Source: Fidelibacterota bacterium
GTDB taxonomy: Bacteria; Fidelibacterota; Marinisomatia; Marinisomatales; TCS55
DNA: 34,292 nucleotides
NCBI GenBank assembly: GCA_018674655.1
Contig: JABGZQ010000089.1
Coordinates: forward strand, 1-34,292
Direction of reading: 5' to 3'
Below the pieces are notes generated by a model. The model saw only the letters and a list, made by a program, of their open reading frames with translations, was not told the origin of the DNA and did not search any database. Position numbers and translations under genes: made by a program. The first letter of the stretch is position 1; every line of letters begins with the position of its first letter. Below, piece after piece: positions 1-7,917 of this stretch.

Positions 1-1599
1 AACAGTTTCATATCTACCACCAACATTATAACCAATAAATCCAAGGGCTCCGCCATATTGGATGTAAGCTGCATGCACAGCTTCATTATAAACGAACTCA
101 TTACTAAATGTTCTATCAGCAATGTATTGATTAGATGTTTGGTCAAAGACTTCAGATACTTGAATATCACCACGATCAGTCGCTTTGCTGGCTAGCCCAA
201 CTTCTAGCTTACTATTATCATTAAAAGGATGACTATAGTCCAACTTAAAATCAAAGCTATTACTTGTTCCGTCTTGCCCATTTTTTGCTTTATCCAAATC
301 TACAAAATCTACACCACCATCATCTGTATTGTAATATTCATTTAGACCATCATTAAGACCATCAGAAAATCGAATATATGATGTGAGTTTTTGCTTCGGG
401 TTCGTGAATTTCTTATCATAATTCATATTGATATCATATCCATTTCGATCGCCGTCACCCGTTGAAGTGCGATAATATTTTTTTTCTCCCGGCTCAGTGT
501 CTACTGTATAAGTATCACTATCATTATATCGATTTCCATTACTTATGGTTGTTGATATAGCCAATGACTGTGTTGGATCAATAAAATATTCAAAACCTGT
601 CTTCACAAATAAATTGGGACCTCCTGATTCTGAATCAGTTGTTTGATTTAGTTCATTCCTAAATGCGGGGAAATCCATCCACCTATAACTGTCTCCATCT
701 GAGATCCTCTTTCGATCGTTCATACCTAGGTTAATAAATGAATTAAAGGTGATGGTGCGATAATTCACTTGTCCAGATAGATTGGTTCCCCCTTGCGAAT
801 CACCACCTGTATTTACATTGCCATTTAAGCCGGCGAATTTATTCTCTTTCAGCACGATATTGATGATACCAGCCATCCCTTCTGGATCATACTTGACACC
901 GGGATTGGTCATTACCTCAATATCCGCAATATTTGCAGCTGGGACACTTTGAAGTAATGATTTTATATCACCGCCTGCAATACTTGATGGTTTTCCATCG
1001 ATCATAAGGTTCACCTTTGAACTACCTCTTAGACTGATATTATCATCTGGGTCAACTTCAACACCCGGGACCTGCCGTAAGGCATCAATAGCATTGCCAC
1101 CGGTTGCCAGTGAATTTTTTTCTACATTGAAAACTCGTTTTTCAGCCGTTTGGACAAATAAAGGACGCTCTCCTTCAACTTCAATACCAGCCATCTGTAA
1201 AGTTGTTTGAATTAAAGAAATTGTTTCAAGATTATATTCTGTCTGATTTTCCCCAAATGGCATAAATGTGTAGGGTCCAAGTTCGACCTTTTTATAGCCA
1301 ATATATTCAATAAGAACTTTATGACGACCTAGTGCAATTTCTTTAATATGGAATTCACCATCTTCATTAGTGATCCCGCCAGTCATTATAGTATTACTAC
1401 GATTATTAATAATTGCGACTGAAGCGTATGCAATAGGAGTATTTGAAGCAGAATCCACAACTGTACCATACACTACGCCAATCTTGGGAACTTTTGTTGG
1501 ATCCATTTGCCTTTGGGACATACCGCCGCGCCTTCCGCCGTGCTGGGCGAAGCCAACGCTGGTAAACATTAAAAATGTAAGTAAAAGTAATTTTCGCAT
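1..1599 (-). CDS. TonB-dependent / outer-membrane beta-barrel receptor, 3' end missing
   Basis: The frame is open from ATG at 1597-1599 to the window edge, giving 533 codons without a stop; the C-terminal barrel lies outside. Residues 1-18 form a signal peptide (MRKLLLLTFLMFTSVGFA, then QHG). Residues about 35-115 look like a carboxypeptidase-regulatory-like beta-sandwich (GTVVDSASNTPIAYASV...GEFHIKEI). About 130-225 is a TonB plug with LRQVPGVEVDPDDNISLRG, LMIDGKPSS and GIINIVLKEN. The rest resembles the barrel of the outer-membrane beta-barrel (OMP_b-brl_3-like) receptors of Bacteroidetes and relatives. A Shine-Dalgarno-like AAAGGA precedes the start. The protein should sit in the outer membrane; the substrate cannot be told from sequence. 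It lies downstream of the amidase gene in the same direction but 199 bases away, so it probably has its own promoter. The family call is firm; whether it truly uses TonB is inferred. Confidence 0.85.
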   Translation of the reverse strand, partial: MRKLLLLTFLMFTSVGFAQHGGRRGGMSQRQMDPTKVPKIGVVYGTVVDSASNTPIAYASVAIINNRSNTIMTGGITNEDGEFHIKEIALGRHKVLIEYIGYKKVELGPYTFMPFGENQTEYNLETISLIQTTLQMAGIEVEGERPLFVQTAEKRVFNVEKNSLATGGNAIDALRQVPGVEVDPDDNISLRGSSKVNLMIDGKPSSIAGGDIKSLLQSVPAANIADIEVMTNPGVKYDPEGMAGIINIVLKENKFAGLNGNVNTGGDSQGGTNLSGQVNYRTITFNSFINLGMNDRKRISDGDSYRWMDFPAFRNELNQTTDSESGGPNLFVKTGFEYFIDPTQSLAISTTISNGNRYNDSDTYTVDTEPGEKKYYRTSTGDGDRNGYDINMNYDKKFTNPKQKLTSYIRFSDGLNDGLNEYYNTDDGGVDFVDLDKAKNGQDGTSNSFDFKLDYSHPFNDNSKLEVGLASKATDRGDIQVSEVFDQTSNQYIADRTFSNEFVYNEAVHAAYIQYGGALGFIGYNVGGRYETV

Positions 1600-1637
1600 T
1601 CTATTCCTTTTGAAAAATCTCTTCAGTATAAATCTTT

Positions 1638-1657
1638 ATTCAACCATTTGGTTGAAT
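1638..1657. promoter_or_regulatory. Perfect inverted repeat upstream of the receptor gene
   Basis: Arms ATTCAACCA and TGGTTGAAT are perfect reverse complements, nine bases each, separated by TT. They lie 39-58 bases upstream of the receptor start codon. The size and position suit a dimeric repressor site or a 5'-UTR hairpin. No U-tract follows on either strand, so a terminator is unlikely. No regulator gene is adjacent. Confidence 0.45.
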
Positions 1658-1798
1658 ATTAGACCATAATTTTAGAAAATGGTTAAAATTGTTTTTTTCT
1701 GTCTGAATTAGCTAAATAATATAATACAAATTAACTATCTGTACAATTAATATTTATTGTTCTTCGATATATTATTATTGTTTATCAAAAATTAATAT

Positions 1799-3430
1799 CT
1801 ATTCTATCTTGAATTTTGGAGGATACTGTTTATGCCAATCGGTGGTTTCCTGGTAAGCTTTCGCCATCGCCAAGACATTCCCATCTTCGTAGAGATCACC
1901 GATGAAACTGATACTGGTAGGGCGACCTTTGTCATTAAATCCATTGGGGACTACCACACAGGGATGACCTGTCAGATTCGTTCTTAGCAAGTTGTCGCCA
2001 TAGAACGATGGTATCAAATACACATCTATTGTCTCCATGAGTATCGCCATTTTTTGATTCAGCAAGGTTCGAGCGCGATTAGCATTAATGTACTCAACCG
2101 CTGGAATGAACCGTGCTTCTCGGAATACATTGGGCCATGCGTTTTGTACTTGTCTTACCATTTTATCATCTTTATTAGTTCGAGTTAATTCATCAAAAGC
2201 TGCAGCTGCTTCTGCCTGAAGAACAAAAGAAAGTGATTGTGTTGGAAAATCTGGCAATTCAATAGGAATAAGATTTAGTCCCATAGATTGGAGTACCTCT
2301 AAAGACGCTTTATCATTATTAGATACTGCTGAATCCAGAAAGGCCGATTCCACGTATCCAATTCTCAAATTTTTTAAACCCCGCTTTGATGGATAAATAA
2401 AAGGAACATCGCGCACTGTTCGATCAATTTCATCTGAACCGCGGATCGTTTCAAATACAATAGCAGCCCCCTCCACACTTCGAGTCATTGGCCCAAGCTT
2501 ATCCATAGTCCAACTTAAGGCCATGGCCCCCGCACGACTTACCGTACCAAAGGATGGTCGAAATCCGGTTACACCATTGCGAGTGGCAGGAGACACAATA
2601 GACCCCCAAGTTTCGGAACCAATTGCAAAGCCAACCAAGCCGGCAGATGTTGCAGAGCCGGGACCTGCTGATGAGCCACTGGATCCTTGCTCTATATCCC
2701 AAGGGTTCCTTGTTTTGCCGCCAAACCAAACGTCTCCCCAGGCCAAAGCGCCCAACGTTAATTTGGCTACAAGTACTGCACCAGCTTCTTCTAATTTTCT
2801 CACAACAGTCCCCTTTTTCTGAATCATCTGATCTTTATAAGGAGTTGCGCCCCAGGTTGTTTTATAATCTGGTACAGATAGGAGGTCCTTGGCACCCCAT
2901 GGTATACCGTGGAGTAGCCCTTTGTATTGTCCACGAGCTATTTCCATATCCGCTTTTCTAGCCTGCTGGATGGCCAGTTCTTCCGTTATGGTCACTACGC
3001 ATTGAAGTTGATCTTTATATCGTTTAAGGCGATCTATATACATTCTTGTCAATGCTTCGGAGGTCACTTGCTGAGTACGGATTAAATGGGCCAATTCTGG
3101 AACCGTCATAAATGCACACGCTTCCAGATTATCTGGAAGAAAAACTTTCACATCATTAAATTTGAATTGATCTCGACCTCGAGGTGGATTCATCCCAGCA
3201 GGTAAAGGATCATATAATAGAGGGAAAGGTGTATGGTTAGGTAAAGCGACTTCGCGTAGAGACTGGTACTGTTCTACCCTCTGATTCACTGTGGGCAATA
3301 ACGAATCTCTTTCCGAAACTGACATAGTAAGCCCCGCCAATTTTTCTGCAGAAGCTACATCACTTCTCGAAATATCTTTAGTCTCGCATCCAACTAATAA
3401 TACAGTTATTAACCAAAGAATATTTTTCAT
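1799..3430 (-). CDS. Amidase-signature family hydrolase, predicted lipoprotein
   Basis: This 543-residue protein has a lipoprotein signal peptide ending in the lipobox LVGC (Cys15), so it is probably anchored to a membrane outside the cytoplasm. The amidase-signature core starts near residue 105. The Ser-cisSer-Lys triad can be placed by family spacing: Lys181 in GIPWGAKD, cis-Ser253 in GSSGSSAG, and nucleophile Ser277 in SETWGSI (24 residues after Ser253, as in GatA and FAAH). The family hydrolyses carboxamides. A secreted lipoprotein form is not the tRNA-amidotransferase GatA but an amide hydrolase of unknown substrate. Oddities are Trp275 where many members have Gly, and an extra N-terminal region of about 90 residues. 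It is divergent from the M20 peptidase operon across 115 bases, so a shared role in peptide or amide scavenging is possible but unproven. Confidence 0.88.
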   Translation of the reverse strand: MKNILWLITVLLVGCETKDISRSDVASAEKLAGLTMSVSERDSLLPTVNQRVEQYQSLREVALPNHTPFPLLYDPLPAGMNPPRGRDQFKFNDVKVFLPDNLEACAFMTVPELAHLIRTQQVTSEALTRMYIDRLKRYKDQLQCVVTITEELAIQQARKADMEIARGQYKGLLHGIPWGAKDLLSVPDYKTTWGATPYKDQMIQKKGTVVRKLEEAGAVLVAKLTLGALAWGDVWFGGKTRNPWDIEQGSSGSSAGPGSATSAGLVGFAIGSETWGSIVSPATRNGVTGFRPSFGTVSRAGAMALSWTMDKLGPMTRSVEGAAIVFETIRGSDEIDRTVRDVPFIYPSKRGLKNLRIGYVESAFLDSAVSNNDKASLEVLQSMGLNLIPIELPDFPTQSLSFVLQAEAAAAFDELTRTNKDDKMVRQVQNAWPNVFREARFIPAVEYINANRARTLLNQKMAILMETIDVYLIPSFYGDNLLRTNLTGHPCVVVPNGFNDKGRPTSISFIGDLYEDGNVLAMAKAYQETTDWHKQYPPKFKIE

Positions 3431-3545
3431 GGATTTGAATCTCTCATATTCACTCTAATAATATGTGCAAAATTACAAAGGCACTGATCCCGTTGCATCT
3501 GTTTTCCATTCACATTTACCTTCCACCTAACATGAGGCAGGAAAA

Positions 3546-4682
3546 TTGCAAGATCAATTGATTCAAACACTCACAGATCTGGTACGGATCAACTCGGTAA
3601 ATCCCGATTTGTCCAATGATGGCCAGGGCGAACGAGAGATAGCTGAATATGTCCAGGGCCATTTCCAGGGATTGGGTATACCATCGAATGTCCATACTGT
3701 AAAGGGTGACCGCTGTAACACCACCGCTTTTATCATCGGAGATGATCCCAATAGAATTTTGCTCATGAATGGTCACCTGGATACAGTGGGAATCGAGGGG
3801 ATGAATAAGCCTTTCACCATTCGAAAAGATGGGGATAAACTCTATGGTCGGGGTACTTATGACATGCTGGCGGGCTGTGCGATCCAAATGGGATTGGCGA
3901 CTTACTTTTCTAAAAACCCCTGCCCCATTTCATTGGCATTCACATTTGTGGCAGACGAAGAAAATCTCAGTATTGGTATGGAACATTTGGTCAGTCATTT
4001 TCTTCCCACCCTTCCCACAAAACCCTTCCTTGGAATTTTCATGGAGCCCACGGAAGAAGCCATCGGTATCAGTCATAAAGGCTACACTTGGTTTGAATTA
4101 ACAATCAAAGGATTGGCGGCTCATGGAAGCCGGCCAGAAGAAGGGATCAATGCGATCTTCCCTCTTTCATCCGGCCTAAAAGAATTGGAAACGATCAATG
4201 CAGAACTGGCGAAGGAGAAAGCACATCCATACCTGGGAAATGCCACTCTCCACCCAGGAATGATATCAGGCGGTACGGCCCAAAGCGTTATTGCTGCTGA
4301 AGCAAAGTTGAACTGGGAACGACGCACCTTACCGGATGAATCCCAAGAAAAAATAGATCAGGAATTGAAACGGGTTATCACCGCAGTTGAAAATGCACCC
4401 GGGAATCATAAAGTGATAGGGAAACAGGTTTACCAACGCCCGCCCAATGAAGTAGATGATGAACCACTCATCCAAAAATTGCGAGAAGTGGCGGGAGGAC
4501 AAGACTATAATGGAATGTCTTACTGGGCCGATTCAGCATTAGCTACGGGTGCCGGAATCCCTTCCATTCTTTTTGGGCCAGCGGGTCATGGGGCTCATGC
4601 AAAGGATGAATGGGTAAGTGAATCGAGCCTGTTGAATTGTTATCAGGCCATGAAGTCATTCATCATTGGGTTCAATTCATAA
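3546..4682 (+). CDS. M20-family metallopeptidase / deacylase
   Basis: This 378-residue cytoplasmic protein belongs to the ArgE/DapE/ACY1/CPG2 clan of di-zinc hydrolases. Visible motifs are GHLDTV (His77, Asp79), bridging Asp106 in RGTYDMLAG, Glu138-Glu139 in VADEEN (general base and ligand), Glu168 in FMEPTEE, and the C-terminal ligand His351 in HGAHAKDEW. The dimerisation domain begins near SHKGYTWFEL (residue 176). The start is TTG at 3546: a stop lies in frame at 3528-3530 with no ATG or GTG between, and GAGGCAGGA just upstream serves as ribosome-binding site. The stop codon is directly followed by the permease ATG, so the two are translationally linked. The likely role is cleaving an N-acyl amino acid or small peptide for use with the permease. 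The exact substrate (acetylornithine, succinyl-DAP, dipeptide or other) cannot be assigned. Confidence 0.9.
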   Translation: MQDQLIQTLTDLVRINSVNPDLSNDGQGEREIAEYVQGHFQGLGIPSNVHTVKGDRCNTTAFIIGDDPNRILLMNGHLDTVGIEGMNKPFTIRKDGDKLYGRGTYDMLAGCAIQMGLATYFSKNPCPISLAFTFVADEENLSIGMEHLVSHFLPTLPTKPFLGIFMEPTEEAIGISHKGYTWFELTIKGLAAHGSRPEEGINAIFPLSSGLKELETINAELAKEKAHPYLGNATLHPGMISGGTAQSVIAAEAKLNWERRTLPDESQEKIDQELKRVITAVENAPGNHKVIGKQVYQRPPNEVDDEPLIQKLREVAGGQDYNGMSYWADSALATGAGIPSILFGPAGHGAHAKDEWVSESSLLNCYQAMKSFIIGFNS

Positions 4683-6026
4683 ATGACCAAATTAAAACGC
4701 GATCTAGGTAAACTATCTGGCTATGCCACTATTATTGGCATTTTAGTCGGTGCAGGCATTTTCCGTGTCACGGGTGAAGCTGGCGCCGTAGCAGGATCGG
4801 CTGTCCCGTGGGCTTATTTATTGTTTGCCCCAATTGTGTTATGTACTGCAATGGCTTATAGCGTCTTCATTTCCACACCATTGGGCATGCGTCCGGGTGG
4901 TGCTTATATCCATATTTCCAGAACTTTCGGAAATTATTATTTCGGTTTTATTGCAATGTGGATGAAGTTTTTTGCATTTTTTGGTGCCATTTCATTTATG
5001 GCAATCAGTCTCGGGGATTATATGACATTTTTCATCCCCGATTCAGACCCCCGCATGTGGGCTTCTATAACAATGATATTTTTTTATGGTGTTAATTTGC
5101 TCGGCATTAGACATTATGGCCATATCCAAACCGTTTTATTGTTCGTTTTAATATTCAGTATTCTCGTTCTGGTAATTCCAGGATTGTTTGCCGTTGATTT
5201 ATCCTTTTACAATCCGATTCTTCCCAAAGGATTCAGTGGATTGTTATCCGCCATGCCTATGCTTTTCTTCAGTTATGCCGGATTCGAAACCTTAGCGCAA
5301 GCGGCAGGGGAAACCAAAGACCCGACTGGGACGCTTCCAATGATTTTTGTGAAGGGCGTAATGGCTGCCGTATTGATCTTCTTTTTCATGTCATTTGTTG
5401 CTTTTGGCGTTTTACCGGCAGAAACATTGGCTCAATCACAATCTGCCATGGCTGACGTCGCTGATGTTTATTTGCCACCTTGGGGATCGAGTGTTGTGGC
5501 TATGGGTGCCATGTGTGCTTTCCTGACAAGCATCAATGGCGCTATTCTAGTACCATCCCGCATATTATTTGTTTTTAGTGAGGATCGCCTTTTGCCTCCT
5601 TTTTTTGCGGCGGTACATCCCAAATGGCGAACACCTCACGTAAGTCTCATTATTAGCGGTATTATTTGCACTGGCCTTGTTTGGAGTAAATCAGCATATT
5701 TTCTCCTAAGCATTGGCTTATTTGGTATATTTATCATTTATATAATGCAGGGTTTGGCATTGGTTTTTCTTCCCACAATAAATAAACCATTATATGATTC
5801 AGCAAAATTTAAACCGCCGGTTTGGGTCCTTTATATTCTGGGTAGTGTTATTGTTATTTCCATGAGTTTCTTTTTATTTCAAATTATTGCCGATGTAATT
5901 CTGTGGGCCTTAGTTGGCGTATTCATTGGAACTATTGTTTATTTATTAGGGAAAAAAAGTGGGGAAAAAGAAGGGTTTGACTATACGGCACGAATGAAAC
6001 AAGATTATCTGTTTGTAGAGGAATAA
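4683..6026 (+). CDS. APC-superfamily amino-acid permease
   Basis: A 447-residue integral membrane protein with about 12 hydrophobic segments. The first segment carries the family signature GILVGAGIFRVTGEAGAVAG (residues about 19-38), where the unwound helix binds the amino-acid amine and carboxylate groups. PGGAYIHISR follows, and FFSYAGFETLAQAAGETKDP marks TM6 and the next loop, both typical of APC transporters. It probably imports or exchanges an amino acid across the inner membrane by H+ or Na+ symport or antiport. It starts immediately after the stop of the M20 peptidase and ends immediately before the AhpD-like gene (TAA then ATG in both cases), so the three form one coupled operon. A good GAGGA site near its end serves the next gene. 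Substrate unknown. Confidence 0.92.
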   Translation: MTKLKRDLGKLSGYATIIGILVGAGIFRVTGEAGAVAGSAVPWAYLLFAPIVLCTAMAYSVFISTPLGMRPGGAYIHISRTFGNYYFGFIAMWMKFFAFFGAISFMAISLGDYMTFFIPDSDPRMWASITMIFFYGVNLLGIRHYGHIQTVLLFVLIFSILVLVIPGLFAVDLSFYNPILPKGFSGLLSAMPMLFFSYAGFETLAQAAGETKDPTGTLPMIFVKGVMAAVLIFFFMSFVAFGVLPAETLAQSQSAMADVADVYLPPWGSSVVAMGAMCAFLTSINGAILVPSRILFVFSEDRLLPPFFAAVHPKWRTPHVSLIISGIICTGLVWSKSAYFLLSIGLFGIFIIYIMQGLALVFLPTINKPLYDSAKFKPPVWVLYILGSVIVISMSFFLFQIIADVILWALVGVFIGTIVYLLGKKSGEKEGFDYTARMKQDYLFVEE

Positions 6027-6572
6027 ATGACATACATAAAAACGATAGACATCGACAATGCAGAAGGCATTGTAAAGCAAGAATATGAAAAAGGAATTCG
6101 TCGATCGGGCCGTGTCTTTAACATATTGAAAATTATGAGTCGCAGCCCAGCCGCCTTAAAGGATTCTATGCGCTTATATTTAACAATTATGTACGGGCCA
6201 TCAGAGCTATCACGCGCGCAGAGAGAAATGATTGCTACAGTTGTTTCTCGGGTCAATCATTGCCATTACTGAACGGAAGCCCATGGGGACGACTTCCGGG
6301 ATGAGGTCCAAGATGAAGAATTGGCAGAGCATATTAAACATGATTGGCGAAAAGCGAATTTGTCCGATGAAAATAAGGCCCTCTGCGGATGGGCGGAGAA
6401 ACTCACAATGACGCCCGGGAAAATGTCTGAAAATGACGTAAAAGGATTGGGAGCATCCGGCTTTTCTCAAAGAGCCATTAGTGATGCGGCACAAGTGGTG
6501 GGTTATTTTAATTATATCAACCGAATTGCAGAGGGACTCGGTGTAGACTTGGAACCGGATATGAAAAAATGA
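6027..6572 (+). CDS. AhpD-like peroxidase-related selenoprotein (CxxU), UGA at codon 82
   Basis: Read as one frame this encodes 181 residues with TGA at 6270-6272 as codon 82. Upstream: LSRAQREMIATVVSRVNHCHY. Downstream, in the same frame and without a stop until 6572: TEAHGDDFRDEV, then ALCGWAEKLTMTPGKMSENDV and YFNYINRIAEGLGVDLEPD, the standard C-terminal half of the peroxidase-related/AhpD-like family. The active-site spacing Glu67-x11-Cys79-x2-Sec82-x3-His86 matches Glu118, Cys130, Cys133 and His137 of mycobacterial AhpD, so the TGA replaces the second CxxC cysteine exactly. Selenocysteine there would give a thiol-selenol peroxidase. The ATG directly follows the permease stop, with GAGGA upstream. 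TGA ends other genes here, so a reassigned code is excluded. Alternatives are a nonsense mutation or sequencing error. Insertion needs SelA-D elsewhere in the genome. The family is certain; the Sec reading is strongly supported but inferred. Confidence 0.87.
6274..6309 (+). other. Candidate bacterial SECIS element just after the UGA codon
   Basis: Two mutually exclusive hairpins can form directly downstream of the in-frame TGA. In one, CGGAAG (6274-6279) pairs perfectly with CTTCCG (6293-6298) around a 13-base loop containing GGGG. In the other, GGAC (6287-6290) pairs with GTCC (6306-6309), a two-base GA bulge follows, CTT (6293-6295) pairs with GAG (6303-6305, with a U-G wobble at the loop end), and a seven-base loop CCGGGAT closes it. 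The second places the G-rich apical loop 23 bases after the UGA and has a side bulge, resembling known bacterial SECIS geometry. Folding was done by eye only. Confidence 0.55.
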
Positions 6573-6645
6573 TGTGGCATCCATCACAGCATCATATCAA
6601 TAAAAGTCCGTAAATTTAACCAAATTTTCTAACGGGGGAATTCAC

Positions 6646-7836
6646 ATGAAAAAACTACTCATCCTTTTTGGAACACTTACTTTATCCTTCGGTCTACTTT
6701 ATTGCGAAAAAGAGACATCCGTTGAAGACGAACTTATAGGCACCTGGTATATGCCCCAGACATTGAACCGCCATACCGCCGGTAAATCCGTTGATGATGT
6801 TGCAGGTCACAGTTTAAATGCCTGGAATTATTCCATGGTCGTTACGACCAATTCTAACCAGGAACTGATCGATCGCATGGCGGACGGTGAAGGTGCTATC
6901 AATGTCACAGGTGTGGTAGAAGATGAGATCAAATTTATGTATGGGTGGTTTGATAAAAATTCAGGAGAAGCCGGCGTATCTATCACAAATTATAATTGGA
7001 ATGACTTTCAAGAATATTCTAATAAACCAATGATTTCAGGATACATGGATAATTTTTCTCACCAATACCAGGATTCGGTCAACGTTTGGTATAATGACAG
7101 TACGGGCACCAACGACACCATGACAGGATGGTGGTCTTCAGATTTCATCGGCGTATACTTTAATGACGGAAATTATATTGAGGTCAATGATGAAATTGAT
7201 TTCACTTTTGATGGTAAAAAATTGGATATTCCAAATCAAACATTTACCGTGAATGACAGTGTTTCGCTTTCCTTGGGCGGCACATTAACCCATGCCACCA
7301 TTAATATCCCTGCCAATACACCTACAGAGATTTTTAGTCATAGGGATGACACATCATGGGATTACGGCTCATGGAGCATACATATTGAAGAGGATGGCCG
7401 CTGGGTTGAAGTGTACATCTGGGAGGACCCCTACGACTCTTCCGGATGGACACACACCTATACCGATTCAACGATAGCTGAATGGGAGTTGGATGGTGAT
7501 ACTTTATTGGTCACCTACCGCTATGATGATATTTGGGTTAACGCTGGTGATGGCCCTGGGATTGGACAAGGCACATGGCTTTATCAAGTTGCTTATACCT
7601 ACGAACTAAATGATAGCGAATTGAAATTGACCAATGAATTTGATATGTGTCAGGGAGAAACCTATTGTAAGGAATGGTTGGAATGGGAATATGGATTGGA
7701 TCCTGGGAGTTTAGAAGAATTCAAAATGGTATGGGCCCTTGAGTTCACTAAAACACCATCTGCAAGATCAAGAGAGTTTCGGGGACCATTCCGGACGGTT
7801 ATCGGGCGGTTTCCGCCGTATAGTTTAATGAAGTAG
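6646..7836 (+). CDS. Predicted lipoprotein of unknown function, C-terminus altered by a repeat
   Basis: The 396-residue product begins with a lipoprotein signal peptide (MKKLLILFGTLTLSFGLLYC, lipobox Cys20), preceded by a strong GGGGGA ribosome-binding site. After it comes ELIGTWYMPQ, the opening common in lipocalin-like and secreted beta-sandwich lipoproteins, then a long Asp-, Trp- and Thr-rich beta-type region (many DSTG, DDTSWDYGSWS and WEDPYDSSGW turns). No catalytic motif was recognised. The last 25-30 residues (after EFTKTP, about residue 370) are Arg/Pro-rich and unlike the acidic body of the protein. They are encoded by GC-rich palindromic DNA that runs on into the repeat after the stop, so the natural end was probably extended by a repeat insertion. 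It lies 73 bases after the selenoprotein gene and may be cotranscribed. Confidence 0.75.
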   Translation: MKKLLILFGTLTLSFGLLYCEKETSVEDELIGTWYMPQTLNRHTAGKSVDDVAGHSLNAWNYSMVVTTNSNQELIDRMADGEGAINVTGVVEDEIKFMYGWFDKNSGEAGVSITNYNWNDFQEYSNKPMISGYMDNFSHQYQDSVNVWYNDSTGTNDTMTGWWSSDFIGVYFNDGNYIEVNDEIDFTFDGKKLDIPNQTFTVNDSVSLSLGGTLTHATINIPANTPTEIFSHRDDTSWDYGSWSIHIEEDGRWVEVYIWEDPYDSSGWTHTYTDSTIAEWELDGDTLLVTYRYDDIWVNAGDGPGIGQGTWLYQVAYTYELNDSELKLTNEFDMCQGETYCKEWLEWEYGLDPGSLEEFKMVWALEFTKTPSARSREFRGPFRTVIGRFPPYSLMK

Positions 7837-7838
7837 AT

Positions 7839-7895
7839 TTGTAGGGGCGCATCCACGCCTATCGGTCGGCGGGTAAACATGTTTGCCCCCTACAA
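7839..7895. repeat. Small palindromic repeat (REP/MITE-like), possible bidirectional terminator
   Basis: TTGTAGGGGC (7839-7848) is mirrored by GCCCCCTACAA (7885-7895), a ten-base terminal inverted repeat with one extra C. The interior is GC-rich (cggtcggcggg). It resembles the dispersed GTAGGGGC palindromes found in many genomes. Just upstream GGCGG-TTT-CCGCC (7805-7817) forms another small hairpin. The element sits between convergent genes, and TTTTATTTTT follows it at about 7899-7908, so it may also end transcription of the lipoprotein gene. No second copy was noticed in this window. Confidence 0.55.
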
Positions 7896-7917
7896 TCGTT
7901 TTATTTTTACATTGTGG

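Noticed and set aside
2523-2961. Two plus-strand open frames opposite the amidase gene
   Set aside because: Both fall across the conserved amidase catalytic region, have no ribosome-binding site or known domain, and disappear once the amidase is accepted.
6270-6272. Reading the TGA as a plain stop, giving a small 81-residue protein plus a second gene starting at TTG 6321
   Set aside because: Both halves are in the same frame, the 48 bases between them code for the expected family residues (TEAHGDDF...), and the stop falls exactly on the active-site cysteine position.
7839-7895. CRISPR repeat or attachment site
   Set aside because: Only one copy with no spacer array, and no integrase, transposase or cas gene nearby.
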